Notes under the pieces: generated by a model
Database searches by the model: none
Told to the model about the DNA's origin: nothing
The model's input: only the letters and a program-made list of their open reading frames with translations
Part shown: positions 24,824 to 37,384 of the stretch, piece after piece
Numbering within the stretch: position 1 is the first letter of the stretch
Layout of the letters: each line of letters opens with the position of its first letter
Assembly: GCA_037013685.1 (NCBI GenBank)
Contig: CM072896.1
Span: 10,791,444 to 10,855,443 of the forward strand
Direction: 5' to 3'
Length of the DNA: 64,000 nucleotides
Source of the DNA: Acridotheres tristis
Lineage: Eukaryota; Chordata; Aves; Passeriformes; Sturnidae
Made by a program: the position numbers and the translations under genes

Positions 24824-24945
24824 CCTGGGACCCAGCCGGAAGCTTCTGTGATGTGTGTCTGTGTGACCATCGTTGGAGCTGGGTTATATGGACTCCCAAT
24901 CAGAACACTCCCTGAACTGGTCAGTCTTTGTGGTGTGCTTATGAT
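24824..24945 (-). CDS. TFDP2: TFDP2 coding exon 4, N-terminal region
   Basis: This 122-nt exon encodes residues 63-102 plus two bases of Gly103: IISTPQRLTSSGSVLIGSP, then THITEASGWVP. The acceptor is ttttacag and the donor CCAGG|gtaagg. IISTPQRLTSSGSVLIGSPY is conserved in DP-1 and DP-2. A shorter human DP-2 isoform is believed to start at the Met just before this block (last codon of the preceding exon). An internal Met also occurs at residue 88 (MVTQTH). Confidence 0.97.
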
Positions 24946-25910
24946 CTGTAAAATTTAGCAATAAAAACCACAGCTCTCTTAAGAAAACAGGGGTTACTAC
25001 AGCCCAAAATTCATACTAAGCATTGCACTAAGAAAAGTAATAATAATTCCGTACCAGAAGCAGTCATAATATATAGAAGAGATGGCATCAGAAGATCTTT
25101 ATACAGCAAAGCCATTACAGCACTGCTAAGTTTCCTGTTAGTTGTACCATATTATTGTATTATTCATATGGACAAGAAACAGACAAATGATTCCAAGGAA
25201 TTCCTAGCCATGGCAGATAGGATCTGCACCTATAGACATCCAATTGTTTTTTCATGACTATATCTAACCAACTTCTTGATCAATGTAATCAATACAGCCT
25301 TCTTTCTTTCCAGTGGATTTGTCTCTTGTAATTGTCTATACAAAAGACAATGTGAGCTGCAGGCAAAGCATTCCCTGTAGTTTCTAGCATTCACAAGATC
25401 TCAAGGCACCCTGGCAACTAACTGTACCTACAGAATTCAATGTGAAGTCTTTACGGTATAGACAGAATTTACATTTATGCAAACCTGGTGAAATTGTAGG
25501 TACACTGGTTAACACCAACCCACCCAGTCTCGACTTTTAAATCACATCCAAGTTCATTTTCCAAAGCAGGTCACCAGGATAATTTAAATAATATTTTAAA
25601 ATGAAACAGTATTGATTAGCTAATCTTTAAAATAAAACAAACTTAATTATTTTTATTTCATTATGGTAAGATTCATATCAAAGCTTACTGGACAGTGCTT
25701 TTTACTCTTATACCTTATGTAATTTTTTAAAACTTTGTTTTACCTTACTCCATTTATTTATGACATTTTGAGTAGTGACTGTACTAAGCTTTGTAGTTTC
25801 CTTTACTATTTAACTTATCTGACCCCTGTGTAAGCATCCCAAGGCACTCTGATAACTAATTGTTGCAAATATATACTGTAAGTATACAGCAAATATATAG
25901 GTACTGCAAG

Positions 25911-25950
25911 TGTGTATATATATATATATATATATGCATATATATATACA
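25911..25950. repeat. (TA)n/(TG)n microsatellite
   Basis: tgtgta followed by about ten TA units, a gca interruption and six more TA units. Likely length-polymorphic. Confidence 0.95.
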
Positions 25951-26338
25951 AACTACAGATAAGTATACAGCATTTGTTTGGACTCCATCATTATTCTTTT
26001 TCAACAAGTAGAAAAACGGTATGTGAAGAATTCTCCATTTCCTTAGCTCATTGAGCATTACTTCACATCTCCCCTGGCACCACGTTAAGACTATATACAT
26101 GTCTTTTTTGTCTTAAAGACATAAATTTATCTCATTGTTTGCAAATGTACAGCTTGACAAAACCAAGGGAAAAGAGAATTTTAGAGAAACCAAAACACAG
26201 GTACAGGTTGTGTATTTATTTCCTGGTTGATATTGGTAAACCAAAGGTGCCTGGCTTTACCTATCGAGGGCAGGCACAAGGAGAGGTGTCACTTCTGTCA
26301 CCTGCCGGCTGCTCCGGCTGAGGCAGGAAGGTGTCAAG

Positions 26339-26520
26339 GGCTGATTGGTGTTTTGGAGCTCGGTGACAGGAGCGCGGCCGCGGCCGGCAGGTGCCAATGG
26401 CCCGGGGCGAGTGACGGCCCGGCCCGCGCCGCCATCTAGCGGCACCCGACCGCTCCTGCAGCCGCACCGAGCCACGGAGCCACGGCCCACGGCACAGCCC
26501 CGGGGCTGGAACCCACAGCG
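26339..26520. promoter_or_regulatory. intragenic CpG-rich patch with YY1/CTCF-like site
   Basis: The patch is dense in CpG (gcgcggccgcggccgg, ggcccgcgccgcc) in the middle of an AT-rich intron, unlike the other GC-rich patches of this gene, which are CpG-poor. At 26428-26437 it reads GCCGCCATCT, the YY1 core. At 26430-26442 the word CGCCATCTAGCGG matches the CTCF core YGCCMYCTRSTGG at 12 of 13 positions. On the gene strand a good splice donor GATAG|gtaaag lies just downstream (exon edge 26261). It could be an alternative promoter, an insulator/loop anchor or an enhancer. Confidence 0.5.
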
Positions 26521-27791
26521 GGTAAATAAGGCCTCAATTAATTATTTAATCAAGCAGGGTGTTGCTGACACAGGCAGATGCTGAGGGAGCGCTAACATTA
26601 CTACGACTGAGAGCTCGTGAGCATTCGCTTTTAAACAGCCTGGCACAACACAGCTGTATGCTGGGTATCTTAGAAAGCCTATGCTAACGGCTATCTATTA
26701 AGAAAATGTTTTCTGAATATAGATCTATCCTTGCAAAGCAGCAGAATAAAAAATAAACAGCAAAAGAGAAAAACTGTGTGTCTCACATCACACAGTAGCT
26801 TTTGCAACTTCTACCTGCTATAGAAGCTAAACTGCAAGCAGGACTCATTGAAACCAAAAGCAGGGCTTGAGAAGCCGCTCATAGGAGTAGGAACCGCATG
26901 AAGTGAGTGCGCTCCCTGTTGTGGGCTATTTACTGCACTGCCAGGACACATCCTCGGTGGCAGAACGGTTCCAGTGCAGGGGCACAGGGCACAGGCTGCA
27001 GCGAGACATCGGCACTGCGGTGCTGAGCTGGCAGCCCCTGGCCAGGGCTGCGGGCAGAGCTCTGCGAGCAGGGAGGACCACGGGGGTGGCTGAGGTGTGT
27101 GTTCCCCTCTGCCCAGCGGGACAAACACCCCGAAGAACAGAAGACACTGCTCATGTGAAAAAGGCCCAACATCATTTTTATAAAACACATCAAATTGTTC
27201 TGTACTCAGGCTAAGTGCTTGTCAAGGAGGTACCAGGTTACCAGAACCGTTTGGAGTATTGCCTATTTAGCTCTCTAGCCACTAGAAAGTCTAAATTTTT
27301 TCTCAAAACTAGATCCAAAATCCCTGGAACATCAATATACTTATACAGTTATCATGGACAAGAAAAGAGAGTTTTAAGAAGAGTAGTTTCAACAAGTTTA
27401 GAATTTTTACAAACACATCAAAGACACTCTCTGACAATGCTGGAGATTTACTGGTGAGAACATGACGTAAAACATTCAAAGAGGATCAATAATGAGGGAT
27501 TTTTCTTAATACACTTTTGAGTAGTAGTTGAAATGTCAGCTGGTAAAGCTGTTTCAATTTCCACTTAAAGCCAGGAAGTTAGGTACCCCCTAAGGGCACA
27601 TCCAAGTTGCTGGGAGTGGCAGTCCTGGCATGCCAGGCCTGCTGTGCCCTCAGGTCACCACCCTCCCATCCAGGTGGGGCGCTTTGTGGCTGAGGCAGGA
27701 GGCAGCAAGTTCCTCGCCTGTTCCTCTCTTACACCACCAGGAAGTCACAGCCAGTTACACAAGCCGGCATCACTGGGGTTGCAAAACTTAC

Positions 27792-27895
27792 CATTTGGGG
27801 TCCAACATTCACATTGATTGGTCCCAACGTTTTTGGCAAAATCTTAGTCGGAGAGTTGGTGCTGGAAACTGGCAATGCGATTACTGAAATATTAC
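27792..27895 (-). CDS. TFDP2: TFDP2 coding exon 3, N-terminal region
   Basis: This 104-nt exon encodes Gly28 (completed) to Met62: NISVIALPVSSTNSPTKILP, then KTLGPINVNVGPQM. The acceptor is ctttttag and the donor CAAATG|gtaag. PTKILPKTLGPINVNVGPQM is strongly conserved in DP-2. The last codon is ATG, the likely start of an N-terminally shortened isoform. No fold is predicted for this segment. Confidence 0.97.
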
Positions 27896-30800
27896 CTAAA
27901 AAGAGTGGGAGAGTTTGAAATTACTTCCTTAGTAACCTGTGAAAAACACTTCGCAAATTCTCACACCACTCTAACACTTGGGAATCACAAGGGCACTTCA
28001 CAAAACTCCACCTTCACTCTTTTACTTTGAAAACTGCATGTATTTTATTTCCAGAGAAAAATTATTCTTGCTTTAGACAAAGAGCACATAGCCTGACATT
28101 TCTCAGCATTAGAGGAATGAGAATACTTCTTCACGAGAATACTTCTAAAAGAAGCCTACATACAAAATCCAACTTATCGTAATTATGTGTACAAAATATG
28201 CATCCATAAATAAACCTTCAAAGCCTTGACCATTCCTCATCTGACTGTCCCAGAGCGTTTCAGAGTCATTGCTGATATAAGCCAACCACAGCCTGCCACT
28301 GTATGGACTAAGTGATGCCTTTACAATTCACCTAAAGTCACAGAGCAGGCAGCTGGATGTCACAATAAAGTCTCCCATGCCATCTCCAACACAGCATGTT
28401 CTCATCCCAAGATGTTTATCATCTTTGTAATCCCAAACTGCTTATGGATCAAAGTCATCCTATCTTCCACAGAGAAGGGCAGCTCTGTGCTGACAGCCCC
28501 AAAATACTGCTGCTCCTCCTCTATCCCAAATTGCATCTTGTATCTCGATTATTTGGAATTAATGTTTAAATCAAAACTGTTGCAGGAGCACTGCTGTTGT
28601 GCACAAGCCTCTCAGAGCCCTGAGCACATTGGCTTATCCACAGACACTGCGGTGGCAGCAGCTCCTTTCTCTGCGACAGCTTCAAAGCAGGAGAGCTGGG
28701 AACTGATCAAACCCTGGCCACATTCCTACACAGCCTGATCCAGCGTGGGGAGCGATGGGTCTGAGGCACAACCAAATATGAGGAAGAGCTGCCACTGCCT
28801 GGCAGTCCAGAGTCAGCCTGGGTCTAGCTGGGGTCATGAGGACAAGGATTGGTTCCTGGAGAGCTACTAATGTTCTCTGGCACTGCAGACAGCAGCTGAA
28901 GGCATCCGAGGTGACAGGTCCCTTCAGAGCAGCACAGGCAGCAGCCCTCCTCCCCCAGGAGCCAGCCAACACTCAGCTTAGCCCACATGGCCCAAGCTGA
29001 CTCAGTGGTGTTACTCATCCCTGTTCCCCTGTCTTTTCTCACATCAGCTGTTCACCTCCACTGCCCAAGTTTCTTTTCTCACTTGGTCTCTTTCTTTACA
29101 CTTTATTTTAGTATATCTGTGTTTTCCGTGAGGTTACTGAAGAATTATAAATTCAACAAAATAACTTCTCTGCAACAGGAAGCAGAAGCAACACAACTGA
29201 GAGAAAAAAAGATCTTCTGTAGTTACAGCACTAACGTGGAAAAGATGTAGATTTATGCAGTCCCACTTTCATAAGAAATATTCAACAAATATATGAGAAA
29301 TAAAAACAAATTGAGACTAGGATGCTCTAATGTTCTGTGTAGATTCTTTTGGCATCTGGAGTAATACTACTACTTAATATTAATTTTCCAAAAGGCAAAT
29401 CTGTATGTGAAAACATCTTCAGAAGCAGCTTGCATCTCTGCTCAATAAAATTAATAAATTATTTGGTCATGTAAGTCACCTAGAAAAACAAATATCAATC
29501 TCCCACATTTGTAAACTCACCCCCCCAGTAAATCTTTGCTCTGTTATGAAACATCTTCTGTGAGGTAGTGCCAGAGAGCACAAGACAGTAATTCATGATT
29601 TACTTACACTATGTTCCCATGCTGAGCTCAAAATTTTCTCATTTGACAGTTTTACTTTTGCTAGAGGATTTTGCCTAGGATATCCCAAGCTGTGCCAGCA
29701 TATTCCATCAAAACCTAGTCTCTCCCTTATTCCATCCAGGCTGTTGCCATCAATGATGTGTCATTTCCCAGTACTGCTAAAGTTTTCCTCTTTTCTCTTG
29801 CAACTTTTGAACCCATTATCTCCAAGATCGGCTCTCATACTATTTCTCCTTGTCCCTTTTCTTACCAGGGAAAAGAAATAAATGACTTTCTCTGGTGCTG
29901 ACAGCATTAAGGTCACATGGCCAAGTGCAGTAAAATTGTGAAATGTCGGTTTTGGCTCCCAGCTCTTTTACCACAGGGCTACACCACAGAGTTGTCTCCA
30001 GCTGCCCTTCCCAGGCTGCAAGAGGCACTGGGCTGTCGTGTTTGTCTCTGCCACGGTGTCCATGTGGGGCCCCCAGCACTGCACAATGAGCACAGCAGCA
30101 CAGCCACAGCCCACGGCCACTCACCGCACCCAGCACGGGGCACACAGCCCACTCAGACTGGGATCCACGGGACCCACCCGTGATGGCGTGGAACATTTGT
30201 ACGGATGCACTTCCCTCACACACACGAGCAGACCCATGGCCAAAGCCACACAAATCCACCAGATTTACTGAGCAGATCACTGAGCAGCCCTGGAAAAGCC
30301 ACTAATAAATCACTAAACAGCAGCTACTGCTGCCCCGTGCCTTCATTTGCAAGGATCCCTGGATAAAGGAACATGGGCATCATTGGGGTAACTTCAGCAA
30401 ATACAAGGGCCATTCAAATGACTTGATCTTGATTTTAAAAAGACATTTGCTTACATTTGGTGTGTGTTTAAATGTCTTTTTGGCTAGAGTTACTGTCAAT
30501 AAAAAAGATTTTCATCTTCTAATCCCCACACAAATCCCTCATTTGGCAGCAGTATTGTCAAAACAATCTTAAGAGCTGACCAAGTTTTCAAATAAAAGTT
30601 TCCCTGCCCTTGTTCTTACTTTTAATTTTCTTCACTACTGGCAAATATAAATACATTAATGTGTAGATTGTCAAATACAAATAGGATGAAAAAGAACCAG
30701 TTTGTTTTTATGAGTGAGGTACTTCTTAACTACAGTGGCCAAAAAGAATGAACAACCAAATTTTTCACAGTAAGAGGTGTTTGTCAGCAGTTGAATAAAT

Positions 30801-30909
30801 AGTAAACAGAAAGTTTCATCAATTACAAATAAAAAATTCCTCCCTACCATTTTCTTTTTTTCCAAACAGCATCATGGTCCAGATGCTCATTAACCTCAAT
30901 TGCTTCAAA

Positions 30910-30940
30910 TATTATTATTATATCATTATATTATTATATT
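30910..30940. repeat. (ATT)n microsatellite
   Basis: Imperfect attattattatatcattata run, followed by further TTA units. Simple-sequence DNA. Confidence 0.9.
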
Positions 30941-33900
30941 TAGGAGGAAGTAGATGTAAGAAAACATTCAACAGATTTCTGTATTCAACTGCAAGCAGAA
31001 ATATCATCAAAGTAACTATATATACTATCACAAAGCAATTGCAAAGACTTTAAACATTACCAAATTCTAAATAAATGCCAACTCTTAATAACACCCATCA
31101 TTTGGGGACAAAAAAGATTACACTGATTTATGTCCTGGGGCACAAGAGCAGGGAGTACAGTGATAAGCTGAACACAATGAGACCCATCAGCCTTGAGTCA
31201 CGGTAATCTCACTGCATGGATGGAAAAGGTCAGCACAGATGGATCAAACTGGAATGATTTGTATGATAATACTCAATTCTTATATAATGTTTCTCAGCAG
31301 TACTTTCAAGGCACAAAGGAGGTCAGCGTCATTATTCCCATTTACCTACGGAAAACCAAGCACATGGGAAAGAAACCCACTTAAAACTCTCACAGGGAGG
31401 CTTTAACTGCAATACACAGAAAGCCATCCCAAACTGAGCCAGTGCATATATGTATGTTTCTCTCAGAACAAAAGCACTTTGCTTCCACATAAATTTTTTC
31501 CATCCTTCAGTCACCACTATTGTTGCTTCTCAGGGAGAGAAAGTAATGTTGCTGTAATTTCTTATTTTAAAAAACCACCATCACTACATAATTATTATTC
31601 TTCCTGGATACTTGTGCAATAATTTTACTGGTGCACAAAAAGAAAAATTCAGTTTAAATGATCTTCAGCTTCAAGCAGTCACAGATAAAGTTATTCATGT
31701 TTATGTACATGTATGCTGGCTCACATGCACACACTAAGCAGCTCACCAAACTCAGTTTAAATCATTATGTGTCACCCTAAATAGCTTACTTTCACATAAA
31801 CAACATGCACTCCTATACAAATACAAACCTAAAGAGATTTTAGTGATTTTTTTTTCCTGTATAACTAAATCTGTTAGATCTGCAGCTTAGTTGCAAAGAT
31901 AACCAGAAACAATGTCAACTGGAGAATCTATAGAATCTGTCACAGCCAGTTTGAAGGAGACCATGGCTGATGGGGAGCACAGCCCAACCAGCTGGAGCTA
32001 TACACAAAGCATACATCAACAAAAAATGCCATTGAATTTTCAGACAAAACACCAGAAAAGCTGGTAATTTGGATTTCATATTCAGAGCTCTAAACAAATG
32101 CCCACTTTGTAAAAGTGTCTCAGTGAACAGCCATTTTTAATAATACAGCCTACAGCTTGAAGATGATGGCAAAAACCCCAGCTCAGAGCTGTGAGGTATC
32201 AGCAGCCCATTAGGACATTTTGCAACAACATATGTGATGTGTCCTCAGGGTCCTCTATTACACTAAGACATTTACTTATCTCCAAGATCAGTATTATAGA
32301 AGCACATAGAAAAATGGAATTGTTATCATGTTATTAGTACACAAGTATTTTCTTGGTACATTTCTTCATTTGTGCATTGCACAAAATTACTGGGCTACAA
32401 ACCTAACTTTAAAAATTCCATAGAGATGAAATCAAAGAGATGTGTAGAAAAGAAAAAATAAAACGGGGCAGATAGCTTTTCAACGTACTTCAGGCTTACA
32501 CTGAGCCGTACAATTTCAGTCTTTGACTGTTCAATTTGAGACAAATCTACAGGAGTTAACAGCTGTATGAATCTGAAAATACTAGGCACAGGCCTATGGA
32601 TAATTGCTTCTGATGTCTTGGTCATTTTAGCAGATCTCTTCAAGCATACAATGAAATACTTCTATTACAGCAGCCCTGTGCATTAATTTTTTCGAATACC
32701 AGCCCTGTCAGGACTTAGTAAAAGATAGGTACAGTGTAATAGAAACATGCATTGAAACGAAGTTCATTGTGGAGTTGTATTAGAAGTGAAGATTCCCACC
32801 CAAAACAAGCTCTCTATAACTATGACATGACTAATGGCTCCTCCCTCATGGAGCCTGTTGCAAAATTGGTGCTCTGTGAGCTGGACTCCCTTTTCCCTCC
32901 ACAGCAGTAAACAGAGAACAAATAAACGCATAGGAACTGGGAATACAGTAACAAAGGACAGCAGGATTCCTCAAAACCATTGTGTGAGTCTACATGAGAC
33001 GTTTTAAGATAAGAATCCTGTACCTGTGGCCCCAGCAGCAGCAGAAGTGCCCAGTCCCACTCGCCCATGGCAGCCTGTCCCCCCCGGGCATGCACGCCGG
33101 TATCCCGGGATTTCCCCGGGCACTTCCAGCCCCAGTCCCACTCTATGCACGGCAGTGCCTGCAAACTGAAGGGGCTCATGGCGACTCATCCACCACTAAC
33201 GTGAGCTTTCAAGTGATACCCGATTGCAAATCTTGATTTTATCACAGGGTTTCACACCCAGGCGACTCCAACAGACCAGGGAGCCTCGGGACTCTCTAGG
33301 CTGGCACGGAGCGCTGGCAGCTGCACACGCACACGGGGCAGGGGTGGCTCTCAGGGACAAGTGGTGACACAGACACATCCTCTGCTCGGAATCACCGGAA
33401 AAACGGTTTGATTTTCCACTGTTGTAATAGATGGGAACAGGATTACAAAACTTCAAGCACGTAACTTAGTGACTGGGAGTATCTACCAAAGAAATTAACT
33501 TTTAAATCCTCACCTGCAACTTTTTATCATGAACTCTACAGGTTGAATTCATCACAGCTTGCAGCAATTACCCCAAACCAAAAGCAGAGCTGCCACTATC
33601 CAACTCATTTACAAACCTAACTACACCTGCTAAAGGACCAACTTGAACTATTTTATTGAATCATTTTAACAGAATGGGCCAACTCCACAAGGATATTTTG
33701 CCACTTAAACCAGGATTTTGCCTGAATGATGGATGCAGTTCCTTAGTTCCTATCAGCCTTACTGGACATCAAAGTTCTGTTGACACCCAGGAACACACCA
33801 GTCTTGTTAGCATGAATCCTCCTAGGAGTATCTCCCAACAGGGACAATCCACGATAGAAAACTAGGAGAATACCTGACACACACATACAGATCTATCCCC

Positions 33901-34869
33901 GAGGCTACAAACACCCATCCATGCTCTCCAAAACTTGAGAGGAAGCATCTCTTTTCCATTCAGCAACCCAAGAATATTAATTTACTAAACACTGAGAATA
34001 AGAGCCATTTTTTTCTGTCTGGGAAAACCAAAATGCAGGTCTCCTAAAGGAATAATTTCAATCACTAGTAATTTCAGGTAAGGAAATGAAGCACAGCCAG
34101 CCCAGCCTGTCACAGCTGAACAATTTTGATTGCAACAATAAGAATCTACTGTGTCAAAGACCAACTGAAAAGGACTTTCAGAAAGGAGATATCCTGACTG
34201 TGCTGCATGGGCTACTGAAATGTTTTACCCAATGGTGGTCCTTGCACAAGCAGTCCCTGGCCTTAGGTGAGTACCATGGCCATCAGTCAAAAGCCATCTG
34301 CATGTGGCATTCCCTCTAAGATCCAATGAGCATTCATTTCAAGCAGAAGGAACAGGTGCCAAATGGAGGGGCTTTCAGCCAAAAGAGCCTGTTACCTATG
34401 AGATAAAGGCAACACATGTAGGGAAGTGAATTGTTTGTTGAACTAGAACTGTTCACTAAACAAAGTGAACAGCATTTGAGATAATGCTCTGCTGAGCACT
34501 GTGAAATTTCTTCTAGGCACATGTAGGGAAAAAATCTGGTTCCCTTCAGAATCAGGCAGCTAGCCTTTTTATGAGGATTACACATTTGGATGCATATGTT
34601 TTGATTCTGCAATCATCACATTTAAAGCATCAAACTCCTTAGTCAATTTGCATTGCATTTAGATACACTGGGTATTCAAAATGTTTTTTTCCCCTAGACA
34701 TCATCTACACAAGGGATAAAAACATAAATGCTGAAAGTATTCTAAAAAGCCTGAATGAAAAAAAAGCTGCAGCAAGAAGATGACAATATTCACTAACAGA
34801 CACAGGAAGCAAGCTATAATAAGAAAACTGAACTCCTAAATCAACCAAACAACCTGTCAGCCTAGTTCA

Positions 34870-34970
34870 GTTGTAGTATTAATTCAGTAGTAGTAGTAAC
34901 ATTAGTTACTAGTTAGTAGTAGTAGTTAGTTGTAGTAACATTAGTTACTTTAGTAGTGACATTAATTCAG
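34870..34970. repeat. minisatellite, two copies of about 39 bp rich in GTA
   Basis: gtagtaacattagttact occurs identically at 34893-34910 and 34932-34949 (period 39). An attaattcag word bounds the array on both sides (near 34878-34887 and 34961-34970), and the interior is made of GTA/TAG units. It appears to have grown from a GTA triplet tract. Confidence 0.85.
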
Positions 34971-37317
34971 ATTTAAAAATCAGCAAAAGTGACACAGCAG
35001 TAGTCTAAGATTACAGATCAGACTGCAATACCTAAGCAGTCTGTATCAACTTCTCCTGTAGTGAAATACAGCAGGAAAACACCCAGAGGCTGTGCATGGA
35101 CCCTGAAGGTAAAGGACACTAAAGGTAATGGTGGGAAAGACAAATGGAGCCTGATCAAACAAAGACTGCAACAGCAGCAACAGAGTAACTCCCTCAGATG
35201 GTTCAGGGGAAAAACATGGAGAAAGGAGATTTTGAAAACTAAGCCTGTGAATGGAAGAAAAGTAGAGAAATCCATTTTGAAGTGCAAGGGTCATGTGATC
35301 AGCTATTAGGCATTTTTAGTGAGACAAAGACAGAAAGTTTCTCCAACACAACGACTATCTCGTGGTGGTAAAGCTGTGGAAGGAGGCTGCAGTATCTGTG
35401 TGAGTACAGACACAGCATCAGCTGACTTGGTGTCTCAAGACATGCTCATGCAGTCTGAAACAGCACCCTCAAATAGCCAGGCTGCTGCCACCGAGCAAAG
35501 GGACAGGGCAGTGGCTCACATAGAGCAGAACAGCATTTTTCAAAATTAGATCCAGTAAACCTAGAATTTCACAACAGATTTCATAGAAAAACTAAAAGAT
35601 CAGAGTTCATTAATAAAAAGGAAGACATTTTGCAAATAATTTTCTGTGTGCTCAAGGTTCAGCACGGAATCTGAAATGTTCCACTAAAGCAATATTGTTT
35701 GGGCTACAGGCAAATAAATATACACCACAATTTTCTCTTCAGAAAGAAAAGAAAAATGTAACTTTCTTTTAAACAAAAATTTTTAGTCCTTGAGATCTGA
35801 TGGTTTCAAGGTCTTCATTAGAGCAAATGGCCTCTCTCCTTTGTTCTTGAACATATCATAAATCCATCATGCTTCAGTCTAAGAATGCTATGAAAGCACA
35901 TTATAAATAGGCTCAGATATGTAGCAATAAATTGCCTTTATTTTTACTATAGCAAATTATTCAATTTAAATAGTGTATATTAAAAAAACTCCAACAAACT
36001 GCCTTCACTAGGATGCTCACAAAACCCTGTTAAGAGACAGTGGCTCTGAATGCCTGTTTGAAGTTTTTCCCCCCTCCTTAATTTACAGAGTTCAACAGTA
36101 GACACACCAAAAGAAGTAAGTAAAGGATACTTCAGACTGAAAGTAAGAGACAGCTTAGATACTGGCTGTATCTGTACAGGTTTCCCCAGCTTTTATGGAA
36201 CATTTGATGCTCTAAGAGGAGCAATCCATTGAGAACAAGATGTTGTATTTCAATAGAGATGGCAACAATTTCTAATTATACCTCAACATTAAAAAAAATC
36301 ATTAGATCATAATACGTTATAAAATATACGAAAATGGAGGTAATAATGCATCCATCATCCCAGAAGCAAAATCTGATAAAGAGTGGGATACAGGTCACTG
36401 GGATATTCCTAACAGTAATGATCCATACTTTAAAAAGTTATTCAGTTATTTTTTGGACAAATTAATTTCTTGTTTCAGAAATTATTTGAGAATGCTGCAC
36501 TTAGTCTTCTTCCCTAGCATCACAACACAATAATCACAAAACAGTGAAGCACAAAGGGCAATTATCTCACCAATGTGCAATAAATAATTCTCAAAGGCCT
36601 CCACCAGTCTGTCATGTTCTGCAAAGTTTAGAAATCTAGGAAGATACTGTAGCTCCAGCCATTTTCTGTTTTGACTGTCTCATTTTTTCAATCACTTAGG
36701 TTTGATGGCCATGAGTCAAAAATCCACCTTCCTGTTACTACATACATTGGTTTATTGCAGTGGATAAAAGCAAACCAGTATTTACTGACAAAGGTGGATT
36801 GAATGTTTCCTGAACTACAAATCCTTGAGTTTTCTAATATAGATAAGGGGTTTATTTTACTGGAATACCATAGCTGTTATGACCATGAATTGTTTTTGAG
36901 TTAAAAGTGATTTATCTAGAAGTGCTAAGATAAAACAGGGTAAGACAAAATATAATTGTGCAGAATATTTAGAAGTATGACATCATGCTTAGCCTTTGTT
37001 ATTTTGACTACAACAGAATCAGGGAACTTTAAGGGTGGGGTAGAAATCAGGAAATTCAGCATATTATTCACCATCAAGGAATGAAAAAAAGGGCTTACTT
37101 TATCCTCTTATTATTTTTACTACACCTTCTTTCCCCCTCTGAAATTCTGAAGACCTTCCCATCTTTGCTACTGACACTTACATGTCAGTATTATACAACA
37201 ACCAGAGGGGATGTATGAAATATATTTTTGACATTTAAATTCTGAGTATCCCAGATGTGAATCAACCATATGCAGTGAATTAAGTCTTAATGTATGTATC
37301 GAATAGAATTCTCTTAC

Positions 37318-37384
37318 CTTTTGTTGGACTCTGGTTCTGATCTATAAATCCTTTCAAGTCTCCATTTGTGGAAGTCACACCAAC
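37318..37384 (-). CDS. TFDP2: TFDP2 coding exon 2
   Basis: This 67-nt exon encodes residues 6-27 plus one base of Gly28: VGVTSTNGDLKGFIDQNQSP then TK. The acceptor is ttgttcag and the donor AAAAG|gtaag. Human DP-2 has NVGLTSTNAEVRGFIDQNLSPTKG at this place as I recall, so the match is clear. GFIDQN...SPTK is shared with other DP-2 orthologues; its function is unknown. Confidence 0.95.

Larger units (their letters stand above)
24946..27791 (-). other. TFDP2: TFDP2 intron with intragenic CpG-rich patch
   Basis: 2.8 kb, phase 0, donor CAAATG|gtaag at 27790-27791. It holds a TA/CA microsatellite (25911-25950), a CpG-rich patch (26339-26520) and a second GC-rich stretch at 26890-27150. Confidence 0.85.
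27896..37317 (-). other. TFDP2: TFDP2 intron, 9.4 kb
   Basis: Phase 1, donor AAAG|gtaag at 37316-37317. It contains GC-rich, CpG-poor patches at about 28600-29000, 29900-30280 and 33000-33400, a TTA microsatellite (30910-30940) and a 39-bp tandem repeat (34870-34970). I find no exon on either strand. Confidence 0.85.

Noticed and set aside
26257..26490. 77-codon frame reading into a splice donor, considered as a coding alternative first exon of TFDP2
   Set aside because: Joined to the exon at 24945 it runs into TAA, and the phase-matching frame ends in TAG at the junction, so it cannot encode an N-terminus directly.
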